A stretch of 6,096 bases of DNA, from contig WREM01000072.1 of the NCBI GenBank assembly GCA_009779335.1, positions 1 to 6,096 on the forward strand, written 5' to 3'. Both the position numbers and the translations under genes were made by a program. The notes beneath the pieces were generated by a model, which worked only from the letters and a program-made list of their open reading frames with translations, made no database searches and was not told the origin of the DNA. Source of the stretch: Streptococcaceae bacterium. GTDB taxonomy: Bacteria; Bacillota; Bacilli; Lactobacillales; Streptococcaceae. Shown here in pieces: positions 1-5,928 of this stretch. The stretch's first letter is position 1, and the number at the start of each line of letters is the position of its first letter.

Positions 1-444
1 ATCACTCGTGCAGAAAAAATGCTATATCTTACTAATGCCAATTATCGCCTCATGTACGGAAAATCAAGCTATAATAAACCGAGTAGATTCATCACAGAGA
101 TTAACGCTGAATTTTTAGACTATGCGGGAATAGCTCAAAAGACAAATTCTAGCTTTAATGTTTCGTATAAATCAAGAGGAGAGACTATCTTTTCTTCTGG
201 AAATGCTTCTCCACAAACAATTCAGAATAGAAAAGCGATTATCAACCCGAATATCTCTACTGATTATTCAACGGAAGCAACAATCAAATGGGATATAGGA
301 GATACAGCGATACACAAGAAGTTTGGAGAGGGAACAGTCCTAGCTGTTAATGGTTCAGGTAAAGCATTGGAGTTGACGATTTCATTTCCTGAGAGAGGGA
401 TGAAACGCCTGTTGGCAGATGTGGCACCTATTAAAAAGAAATGA
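1..444 (+). CDS. pcrA: ATP-dependent DNA helicase PcrA, C-terminal part (5' end outside window)
   Basis: The reading frame is open from the first base and ends in TGA, giving 147 visible residues of a protein usually about 750 long. It begins with ITRAEK, the core of helicase motif VI of the UvrD/PcrA superfamily 1A, followed by a typical LMYGK segment. After a variable linker rich in Ser, Asn and Thr (about residues 55-95), residues 97-145 form the conserved C-terminal Tudor-like domain, with WDIGD, HKKFGEGTV and ISFPERGMKRLLADVAPI. In the family PcrA is a 3'-5' helicase that acts in nucleotide excision repair, rolling-circle plasmid replication and removal of RecA from DNA; the Tudor-like domain contacts RNA polymerase. 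The identification rests on both ends of the fragment. The helicase core lies outside the window, so catalytic integrity cannot be judged. tag follows 46 bases downstream on the same strand and may be cotranscribed. Confidence 0.93.
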   Translation: MTRAEKMLYLTNANYRLMYGKSSYNKPSRFITEINAEFLDYAGIAQKTNSSFNVSYKSRGETIFSSGNASPQTIQNRKAIINPNISTDYSTEATIKWDIGDTAIHKKFGEGTVLAVNGSGKALELTISFPERGMKRLLADVAPIKKK

Positions 445-445
445 T

Positions 446-465
446 TACATAATTTAATATATGTA
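446..465 (+). repeat. short TACATA-N8-TATGTA hairpin after pcrA
   Basis: A perfect 6-bp inverted repeat, TACATA (446-451) and TATGTA (460-465), encloses an 8-base AT loop and starts one base after the pcrA stop codon. TTT and ATAG follow. The stem has a single G-C pair, so as a terminator it would be weak and probably allows read-through into tag. It has the same arm sequences and loop length as the hairpins after xerS and topA, which suggests a related element rather than chance. Confidence 0.45.
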
Positions 466-490
466 TTTATAGAATATAAAGGATAAATTT

Positions 491-1051
491 ATGGAAAGAT
501 GTAAATGGTGTTTATCATCAGATAAAATGATAAAATATCATGATGAATACTGGGGAACTCCCGTTCACGATGATCGAGAATTATTTGCTAAGCTCATATT
601 AGACATGAATCAAGCAGGATTATCATGGTCAACCATACTCAATAAACAAGAAAATTTTTATGCGGCTTTTGATAAGTTTGATATAAAGAAAGTTGCTTCT
701 TATGATGAGAAGAAAGAAGAGGAGCTTCTTTCTAATGCAGGCATTATACGAAATAAACTCAAAGTCAAAGCAGCAATCAATAATGCTCAAAAAGTACTCG
801 AAATTCAAAAAGAATGGGGAACTTTTGATGCTTATATCTGGTCATTCACAAAAGGCAAGATCATACAGAATATCATTAAAGATGAAAAAGATGTATTAGC
901 AACTAGCCCATTATCTGATGAAATTTCAAAAGACATGAAAAAACGAGGATTCAAATTTGCAGGTTCAACAGTTATTTACGCATACTTGCAAGCAATTGGA
1001 GTTATCAACGACCATGCAGAATATTGTTTTAGGAATAAAGAATTGAAATAA
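491..1051 (+). CDS. tag: DNA-3-methyladenine glycosylase I
   Basis: This 186-residue protein matches the usual length of Tag. Tag is a helix-hairpin-helix family base-excision enzyme that removes N3-methyladenine (and weakly N3-methylguanine) from alkylated DNA in the cytoplasm. It opens with MERCKWC and contains YHDEYWG (16-22), QAGLSW (41-46), AGIIRNKLK (83-91), KKRGFKFAG (150-158) and NDHAEYC (173-179). The zinc ligands known from the E. coli enzyme are present at the same numbering: C4, H17, H175 and C179. W46 of the base pocket is kept. The position of E. coli Glu38 is Asp (D38), with MN instead of GQ after it, a conservative change in the active-site loop. The ATG is supported by AAAGGA at 478-483, seven bases upstream. 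No convincing promoter is visible in the 46-base gap, so transcription may come from pcrA. Confidence 0.95.
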   Translation: MERCKWCLSSDKMIKYHDEYWGTPVHDDRELFAKLILDMNQAGLSWSTILNKQENFYAAFDKFDIKKVASYDEKKEEELLSNAGIIRNKLKVKAAINNAQKVLEIQKEWGTFDAYIWSFTKGKIIQNIIKDEKDVLATSPLSDEISKDMKKRGFKFAGSTVIYAYLQAIGVINDHAEYCFRNKELK

Positions 1052-1069
1052 GCCAATATATAGGCTTTT
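1050..1069 (+). terminator. weak putative terminator at the end of tag
   Basis: A 5-bp stem, AAGCC (1050-1054) with GGCTT (1063-1067), encloses an 8-base AATATATA loop and runs into TTTT (1066-1069). The stem overlaps the tag stop codon. It is short for an intrinsic terminator, but its three G-C pairs and T tail make partial termination plausible, which would shield the dif site and xerS promoter from read-through. Confidence 0.4.
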
Positions 1070-1084
1070 AATTTACATTGTAAC

Positions 1085-1115
1085 ATCTTTCCGAAAAACT
1101 ATAATTTTCTTGACA
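1085..1115 (+). other. difSL: dif-SL-like chromosome dimer resolution site (XerS target)
   Basis: Two imperfectly inverted 11-bp arms, TTTCCGAAAAA (1088-1098) and TTTTCTTGACA (1105-1115), flank the 6-bp centre CTATAA. The arms match at 7 of 11 positions when one is reverse-complemented; the inner GAAAA/TTTTC part is clear and the outer part asymmetric, as described for dif-SL. The site lies 32 bp upstream of the xerS start, its characteristic place in streptococci and lactococci. In this family XerS alone binds and recombines the two sites of a chromosome dimer, controlled by FtsK at the septum. The boundaries follow the 31-bp size remembered for dif-SL; the three leftmost bases are less certain. 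The final six bases of the right arm are also the -35 box of the xerS promoter. Nothing is inserted between the site and xerS. Confidence 0.88.
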
Positions 1116-1138
1116 AATGTATATGCTTCTGTTATACT
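1110..1138 (+). promoter_or_regulatory. sigma-A promoter of xerS, overlapping dif
   Basis: A consensus -35 TTGACA (1110-1115), a 17-base spacer and a -10 TATACT (1133-1138) are preceded by TG at 1130-1131, giving an extended -10. The predicted start of transcription is near 1145. The -35 box is the outer end of the right dif arm, so XerS bound there should compete with RNA polymerase. That regulatory effect is inferred. Confidence 0.85.
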
Positions 1139-1147
1139 GAATTTACT

Positions 1148-2218
1148 ATGAAACGTGAACAAATACTGATAAACATTGAAAAACTCAAAGACATCATGCC
1201 CGCTTTTGTCATAGAATATTATCAGGCAAAATTAGCTGTGCCTTATAGTTTGAATACCCTTTATGAATATCTCAAGGAATATGAACGCTTTTTTAGCTGG
1301 TTAATTGATTCTGGGGTGGTGGATGCCACTGCTATTGCTGGTATTCCCTTAGATACTCTTGAAAATCTTTCTAAAACCGATTTAGAGAGTTTTATCATTT
1401 ATCTGCGTGAACGTCCAAGACTTAACACCTATTCACAACGCAATGGAGTAAGTCAAACCACAATCAACCGTACTATCTCTGCTTTATCTAGTCTTTATAA
1501 ATTCTTGACTGAGGAAGTTGAGAAAGCTGATGGAGAACCATATTTCTATCGCAATGTTATGAAAAAAGTTCAAACCAAAAAGAAATCTGAAACTCTTGCT
1601 GCCCGTGCAGAAAATATCAAAAATAAATTATTCTTAGGGGATGAAAGTCAAGAATTTCTCGATTATATTGAAAATCAATACGAGCAATCACTTTCTAATC
1701 GTGCCAAATCTTCTTTTTTAAAGAATAAAGAACGTGATTTAGCCATTATTGCTCTTATTCTAGCTTCAGGAATCCGTTTATCCGAAGCTGTTAATATTGA
1801 TCTTAGAGATCTTAATATGAATCAAATGATTGTCGAAGTAACCAGAAAAGGGGGGAAACGGGACTCTGTCAATGTCGGAAAATTTGCTGATAAATATTTG
1901 GGAGACTATCTCGACATCCGAGAAAATCGATACAAGTCTGAAAGAAAGGATGTTGCTCTGTTTCTAACTAGTTATAAGGGAAAAGCAGGGCGAATAGATG
2001 CTTCTAGTGTTGAAAAATTAGTTGCTAAATATTCTACAGACTTCAAAATACGAGTGACTCCGCACAAATTGCGACACACTCTTGCTACTCGTCTCTATGC
2101 TCAGACAAATTCGCAAGTACTTGTTAGTCATCAGTTGGGACACGCCTCTACTCAAGTTACAGATCTCTATACTCATATTGTAAATGAAGAACAGAAAAAC
2201 GCTTTAGATGAATTGTAG
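1148..2218 (+). CDS. xerS: tyrosine recombinase XerS
   Basis: This 356-residue protein has the length of XerS, the single Xer recombinase that replaces the XerC/XerD pair in streptococci and lactococci. It resolves chromosome dimers at dif-SL with the help of the FtsK translocase. Residues about 15-125 form the N-terminal core-binding (SAM-like) domain, with LAVPYSLNTLYEYLKEYERFF typical of XerS. Residues about 165-356 are the catalytic domain. The catalytic set is complete: R210 (ASGIRLSEA), K234 (TRKGGKRD), H306 and R309 (TPHKLRH), H332 (QLGHAS) and the nucleophile Y341 (DLYTHI). The start MKRE agrees with remembered streptococcal XerS N-termini. No Shine-Dalgarno sequence precedes the ATG, and the promoter -10 box ends only nine bases before it, so the mRNA is probably leaderless. 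A shared terminator separates the gene from convergent trmFO. Confidence 0.97.
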   Translation: MKREQILINIEKLKDIMPAFVIEYYQAKLAVPYSLNTLYEYLKEYERFFSWLIDSGVVDATAIAGIPLDTLENLSKTDLESFIIYLRERPRLNTYSQRNGVSQTTINRTISALSSLYKFLTEEVEKADGEPYFYRNVMKKVQTKKKSETLAARAENIKNKLFLGDESQEFLDYIENQYEQSLSNRAKSSFLKNKERDLAIIALILASGIRLSEAVNIDLRDLNMNQMIVEVTRKGGKRDSVNVGKFADKYLGDYLDIRENRYKSERKDVALFLTSYKGKAGRIDASSVEKLVAKYSTDFKIRVTPHKLRHTLATRLYAQTNSQVLVSHQLGHASTQVTDLYTHIVNEEQKNALDEL

Positions 2219-2219
2219 C

Positions 2220-2251
2220 AAAAAATACATAATTAAAGTTATGTATTTTTT
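2220..2251. terminator. bidirectional intrinsic terminator between xerS and trmFO
   Basis: A perfect 13-bp inverted repeat (2220-2232 with 2239-2251) encloses the loop TTAAAG. The outer part of the stem is A6 on the left and T6 on the right, so either strand yields a hairpin ending in a U run. Only one G-C pair is present. It starts two bases after the xerS stop and overlaps the trmFO stop codon (TAA, 2250-2252), so it should end both convergent transcripts. The inner 20 bases are one copy of the TACATA-N8-TATGTA hairpin. Confidence 0.8.
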
Positions 2252-3599
2252 ATAGTTTATTTCTTTCTTTTATCGTTTCTAAATCCGATAAAGCACGTTC
2301 AGCTATTTTTTCGTAACGCTCTTTTTTATCCCTAATACGCGGACCGTCTAATTCTTTTATGATTCCGAAAGTTATATTCATGGGTTGGAAGTGTTTGCTA
2401 TTGGTATGTGTAATATAGTAAGGCAAGGCTCCAATGGCGGTGGTTTGTGGGAAGATTACTTGACTTTCTCCTCGGAGGAGTTGTACTGCATTTATACCTG
2501 CGACTAATCCACTTGCTGCAGATTCTACATATCCTTCTACTCCTGTCATTTGACCTGCAAAGAATAGATTTTTATTCTTTTTAGATTGAAAGGTCTCTTC
2601 CAACAAGTTAGGCGAATCCATATAGGAATTGCGATGCATGACACCATAGCGTACAAATTCAGCATTCTCTAAACCAGGAATCATGGAGAAAACACATTTC
2701 TGCTCTCCCCACTTGAGATGCGTTTGGAATCCGACAATATTATAGAGAGAGGCAGTTGCATTATCTTGACGGAGCTGGACAACAGCATAAGGCGTTTTAT
2801 AATCTCCGTCTCGTTTTCCTGTATAATCATCCGGATATTCCAATCCCACAGGCTTCATTGGACCAAATAACATGGTTTTATACCCTCGTTTAGCCATTTC
2901 TTCAATGGGCATACATCCTTCAAATACCTTCAAATCTTCAAATTCCTGTAAAGGGGCTTCTTCTGCATGGATAAGTGCTGCCTGAAAGTCATTAAACTCT
3001 TCTTTGGTCATTGGGCAGTTGATATAATCAGCTTCTCCCTTATCATAACGAGATTTCTTATAGACTTTATTAAAGTCTATAGAATGAGCATCAATAATAG
3101 GTGCAGCAGCATCATAAAAATAGAAACCATCCCCACCATTATAATCGTGAATTTTCTCAGCTAATTTATCGCTTGTTAATGGTCCAGTTGCAATGATGGT
3201 TATCTCATTTTCGAAATCAGGCAGTTCAGTTATTTCTGCTCTTATAACTTCTATCAAGGGATGGGTATTGATTGTTTGAGTGATATAATCAGAAAAAGCC
3301 TCACGGTCCACAGCTAAAGCACCTCCTGCGGGAACTTGAGTTTTCAATGCAGCTTGTATAATTAAAGAATCAAGCCGTCTCATTTCTTCTTTCAGAAGTC
3401 CTACTGCATTGGTAATTGCAGCTCCACGTAAAGAATTAGAACAGACTAACTCAGCAAATTTGTCTGTTTTATGCTGTGGTGTTGATTTAACTCCACGCAT
3501 TTCATAAAGTTTAGCGGGAATATCACGTTTTGCAATTTGATAGGCAGCTTCTGAGCCTGCTAGCCCCGCTCCAATAATATTTATATGTTTAATTTTCAT
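2250..3599 (-). CDS. trmFO: tRNA uridine-54 C5-methyltransferase, folate/FAD-dependent (TrmFO)
   Basis: This 449-residue protein has the length of TrmFO (formerly Gid). TrmFO makes ribothymidine at position 54 of the tRNA T-loop, using methylenetetrahydrofolate as carbon donor and FADH2 as reductant. The dinucleotide-binding motif IIGAGLAGSEAAY lies at residues 8-20. FAELVCSNSLRG follows with C53, and FEGCMPIEEMAKRG carries C229; these two cysteines correspond to the catalytic pair of the B. subtilis enzyme. FAGQMTGVEGYVESAASG (347-364) is the conserved C-terminal FAD-contacting segment. The start ATG is preceded by AGAAAG (3606-3611) at a six-base spacing. No clear promoter lies in the 57-base gap after topA, so part of the transcription may be read-through past the topA terminator. 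It converges with xerS. Confidence 0.97.
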   Translation of the reverse strand: MKIKHINIIGAGLAGSEAAYQIAKRDIPAKLYEMRGVKSTPQHKTDKFAELVCSNSLRGAAITNAVGLLKEEMRRLDSLIIQAALKTQVPAGGALAVDREAFSDYITQTINTHPLIEVIRAEITELPDFENEITIIATGPLTSDKLAEKIHDYNGGDGFYFYDAAAPIIDAHSIDFNKVYKKSRYDKGEADYINCPMTKEEFNDFQAALIHAEEAPLQEFEDLKVFEGCMPIEEMAKRGYKTMLFGPMKPVGLEYPDDYTGKRDGDYKTPYAVVQLRQDNATASLYNIVGFQTHLKWGEQKCVFSMIPGLENAEFVRYGVMHRNSYMDSPNLLEETFQSKKNKNLFFAGQMTGVEGYVESAASGLVAGINAVQLLRGESQVIFPQTTAIGALPYYITHTNSKHFQPMNITFGIIKELDGPRIRDKKERYEKIAERALSDLETIKERNKL

Positions 3600-3615
3600 A
3601 AAGTACTTTCTATAT

Positions 3616-3652
3616 AAAAAATAATTTACATAACTTTAACTATGTAAATTAT
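3616..3652 (-). terminator. intrinsic terminator downstream of topA
   Basis: A perfect 12-bp inverted repeat (3621-3632 with 3641-3652) with an 8-base loop begins four bases after the topA stop. On the minus strand it is followed by a T run (3616-3620, six Ts counting the last stem base). The stem has one G-C pair, so it is probably leaky, which would let some topA transcripts continue into trmFO. In the topA reading direction, its inner 20 bases differ from the xerS terminator core at only one position. Confidence 0.7.
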
Positions 3653-3656
3653 AAGT

Positions 3657-5792
3657 TTATTTTTGCTTCTCTTCTTGATAATCACATTTCTCATCGCTAC
3701 AAATGACCTGTTTCCCACCACCACGTACTTTTTTCTCAACGAGGAAATGACCAGATTTAGGACAATCACGTCCGACTGGTTTATCCCAACTGGTAAATTC
3801 ACAATCTGGATAACGAGAGCAACCATAGAAAAGTCTATTTTTCTTCGTTTTACGCTCAATGACTTGCCCTTCATGACAAGTAGGACACTCTACTCCAATT
3901 TCCTTGACTATGGCTTTTGTATTGCGACAGTCTGGGAAGTTGCTACAAGCATAAAATTTACCAAAACGCCCTAGTTTAATAACCATAGGATGCCCACAAA
4001 CATCACAATCAAAACCTGCAGGCTCGTCCTTGATTTGAATTTTCTCCATCTCTTCTTCTGCTTTTACAAGCTCTCCAGCAAAAGGTTTGTAGAATTTATC
4101 AACGACATCTACCCATTGACGTTGTCCTTCTTCTACTTGAGTAAGATTGGTTTCCATTTCAGCTGTAAAAGTTGTATTGACGATGTTAGGGAAAAATTCT
4201 ACAACGAGTTTATTGACAATAACTCCAAGTTCTGTAGGTTCAAATCGTTTAGCAACTAAACGTACATAATAACGTTTTTGAATGGTTTCAAGTGTAGGAG
4301 CATAAGTAGAAGGGCGACCTACTCCATTTTCTTCTAAAGTTTTAATAAGGGTTGCTTCTGAGTAGCGAGCAGGTGGCTGAGTGAAATGCTGCTCTGGATG
4401 AGTTGAAACTTTTTTGACCTTTTCTCCTTCTTCCATTTCTGGAAGCATAGAGTTTTTATCAGAATCATTATATACAGCCAAGTATCCCTTGAATTTCACC
4501 TGACTTCCATTTGCAACGAAGATAACCTCATTTTGAGAAAGGTTGACTTTGACAGTATCAAACACTGAAGCTGTCATCTGACTGGCTACAAAACGATTCC
4601 ACACTAATGTATAGAGCTTTAATTGGTCTTTATCGAGATATTTAGCAACTGATTCAGGGGTATTGTTAACATTTGAAGGGCGAATCGCTTCATGGGCATC
4701 TTGTGCTCCTGAGGCATTTTTGACCTTACTGCCATGTTTACTGTATTTAGCTCCAAACTTATCCACGATGAAATCTGCTGCTGCTTTCTGTGCCACAGGA
4801 GAAATACGTGTAGAATCTGTACGCATATAAGTGATGAGACCTTGAAGCCCTTGAGCACCTATATTGATACCTTGATAAAGTTGTTGAGCAACCATCATGG
4901 TTTTACGAGTACGGAAATTAATTTTATTGGCTGCATCTTGTTGCATGGACGAAGTGGTATAAGGAAGAGGGGCATTGCGACGCCGTTCTTTCTTCTCAAC
5001 TTTATCGATTGAGAAGTCTGTCCCAGATATACGATCCATAACTTCTATAACGTCTTCGTTATTTTTAAGTTCACATTTTTTACCATCAAGCCCCCAAAAA
5101 TTTGCTTTGAATTTCTTGGTTCCTTTTTTAAATTCTCCATCAATGGTCCAATATTCTTCAGGTTTGAATGCATTAATTTCATCTTCTCGATCAATAATAA
5201 GCTTAAGAGCAATATTTTGCACACGACCTGCTGATAACCCTTTTTTAACCTTTTTCCAAAGAATTGGGCTAATAGAATACCCGACTAATCGATCAAGAAT
5301 ACGACGTGCTTGCTGTGCATCTACTAAATCTACATCAATTTTTCTAGGTACATCAAAAGCCGCCTTTACAGCATCCTTTGTAATTTCATTAAAAACAACA
5401 CGGTTCTTATCTTCAAGTGATAAACCTAGAATATGAGCCAAATGCCATGAGATAGCTTCTCCTTCTCGGTCCGGGTCACTGGCTAGATATACAGCTTTTG
5501 CAGCCTTAGCTTCTTTTTTAAGCTCATTGATAAGTGGTGCTTTCCCACGAATATTGATGTATTCAGGCTGATAGTCATTGTCAATATCCACAGACATCGA
5601 TGATTTCTTCAAATCACGAATATGCCCAACAGAAGCCACTACTTTGTAATTGCGTCCTAAGTACTTTTCAATCGTTTTTGCCTTGGCTGGTGATTCGACA
5701 ATAACGAGATTTTTCCCTTTTACAATTTTTTTGCGTGTGGTTGTCTTCTTTTTAGTTGTCGCTTTTTTCTTGGTTGCTGTAGCAGTCGCCAT
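3657..5792 (-). CDS. topA: DNA topoisomerase I (type IA)
   Basis: TopA relaxes negative supercoils through a 5'-phosphotyrosine intermediate. From ATG at 5790-5792 the product is 711 residues. A Lys/Thr/Ala-rich tail (1-27) precedes the TOPRIM domain, which has E33 (VESPAKA) and the metal-binding D106, D108 and E110 (ASDPDREGE). The nucleophile is Y322 in GLITYMRTDSTR; HEAIRP is at 367-372. Three zinc-ribbon-like repeats end the protein: C596/C599/C616/C622 and C636/C639/C658/C664 are complete, while the third (C677, C698, C703) has Ser680 where the second Cys would be. An in-frame TTG at 5820-5822 would add ten residues, but it lies in the promoter -10 box, upstream of the expected transcript start, so it is rejected. 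GGGAG at 5798-5802 supports the chosen ATG. Confidence 0.97.
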   Translation of the reverse strand: MATATATKKKATTKKKTTTRKKIVKGKNLVIVESPAKAKTIEKYLGRNYKVVASVGHIRDLKKSSMSVDIDNDYQPEYINIRGKAPLINELKKEAKAAKAVYLASDPDREGEAISWHLAHILGLSLEDKNRVVFNEITKDAVKAAFDVPRKIDVDLVDAQQARRILDRLVGYSISPILWKKVKKGLSAGRVQNIALKLIIDREDEINAFKPEEYWTIDGEFKKGTKKFKANFWGLDGKKCELKNNEDVIEVMDRISGTDFSIDKVEKKERRRNAPLPYTTSSMQQDAANKINFRTRKTMMVAQQLYQGINIGAQGLQGLITYMRTDSTRISPVAQKAAADFIVDKFGAKYSKHGSKVKNASGAQDAHEAIRPSNVNNTPESVAKYLDKDQLKLYTLVWNRFVASQMTASVFDTVKVNLSQNEVIFVANGSQVKFKGYLAVYNDSDKNSMLPEMEEGEKVKKVSTHPEQHFTQPPARYSEATLIKTLEENGVGRPSTYAPTLETIQKRYYVRLVAKRFEPTELGVIVNKLVVEFFPNIVNTTFTAEMETNLTQVEEGQRQWVDVVDKFYKPFAGELVKAEEEMEKIQIKDEPAGFDCDVCGHPMVIKLGRFGKFYACSNFPDCRNTKAIVKEIGVECPTCHEGQVIERKTKKNRLFYGCSRYPDCEFTSWDKPVGRDCPKSGHFLVEKKVRGGGKQVICSDEKCDYQEEKQK

Positions 5793-5797
5793 ATTTT

Positions 5798-5802
5798 CTC
5801 CC
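5798..5802 (-). promoter_or_regulatory. ribosome binding site that fixes the topA start
   Basis: GGGAG on the minus strand ends five bases before the ATG at 5790-5792. It favours this ATG over two in-frame ATGs at 5802-5807, which overlap or directly abut it and have no such site of their own, and over the TTG at 5820-5822. Confidence 0.75.
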
Positions 5803-5813
5803 ATCATTTGATG
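5802..5813. repeat. 12-bp palindrome in the topA leader
   Basis: CATCA (5802-5806) and TGATG (5809-5813) form a 5-bp inverted repeat with two bases between. It lies just after the predicted transcription start (about 5815) and touches the ribosome binding site. It could be a small operator or chance; the two-base gap makes an RNA hairpin unlikely unless the stem frays. Confidence 0.3.
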
Positions 5814-5821
5814 ATATGACA

Positions 5822-5850
5822 AGAATAGCCCTTTTTTTTCCTTATGTCAA
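5822..5850 (-). promoter_or_regulatory. sigma-A promoter of topA
   Basis: On the minus strand a consensus -35 TTGACA (5845-5850) and a -10 TATTCT (5822-5827) are separated by exactly 17 bases. The spacer contains an uninterrupted A8 tract (5832-5839) followed by GGG. The predicted start near 5815 gives a leader of about 22 bases, enough for the ribosome binding site of the ATG at 5792. Confidence 0.8.
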
Positions 5851-5928
5851 GTAATCTCATTTTCTTATAGGAGAACTGATTTATTTTATTTCCACAAAAA
5901 CAACTATTAACCCTTGATTCATACGATT

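Noticed and set aside
445..473. TTACAT and TATAGA before tag as a promoter
   Set aside because: The spacing is 17 bases, but the upstream box matches TTGACA at only two positions; not strong enough to call.
693..899. A 68-codon frame inside tag
   Set aside because: It lies fully within the well-supported tag gene in another frame, with Lys-rich low-complexity content.
1148..2218. xerS as an integrase of a mobile element
   Set aside because: Its sequence and length fit the housekeeping XerS; the dif-like site is intact, and the neighbours are core genes without cargo or direct-repeat boundaries.
3648..3653. TATAAT on the minus strand as a trmFO promoter -10 box
   Set aside because: It overlaps the topA terminator stem and has no acceptable -35 box 16-18 bases upstream (AAGAAG at 17).
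3657..4259. Several short plus-strand frames and one minus-strand frame over the topA 3' part
   Set aside because: All overlap the zinc-ribbon coding region in other frames and show no domain or translation signal.
4975..5436. Open frame of 153 codons on the plus strand inside topA
   Set aside because: It is antisense to the highly conserved topA core, has Ser/Arg/Phe-rich composition typical of a shadow frame, and shows no recognisable motif or ribosome binding site.
5820..5822. TTG as the topA start codon
   Set aside because: It overlaps the -10 box and lies upstream of the predicted transcript start; the ATG at 5790-5792 has a good ribosome binding site.
5851..5928. Possible terminator or small gene between dprA and topA
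   Set aside because: No stem of useful length with a T tail and no open frame with a ribosome binding site was found; the stretch holds only AT-rich sequence upstream of the topA promoter.
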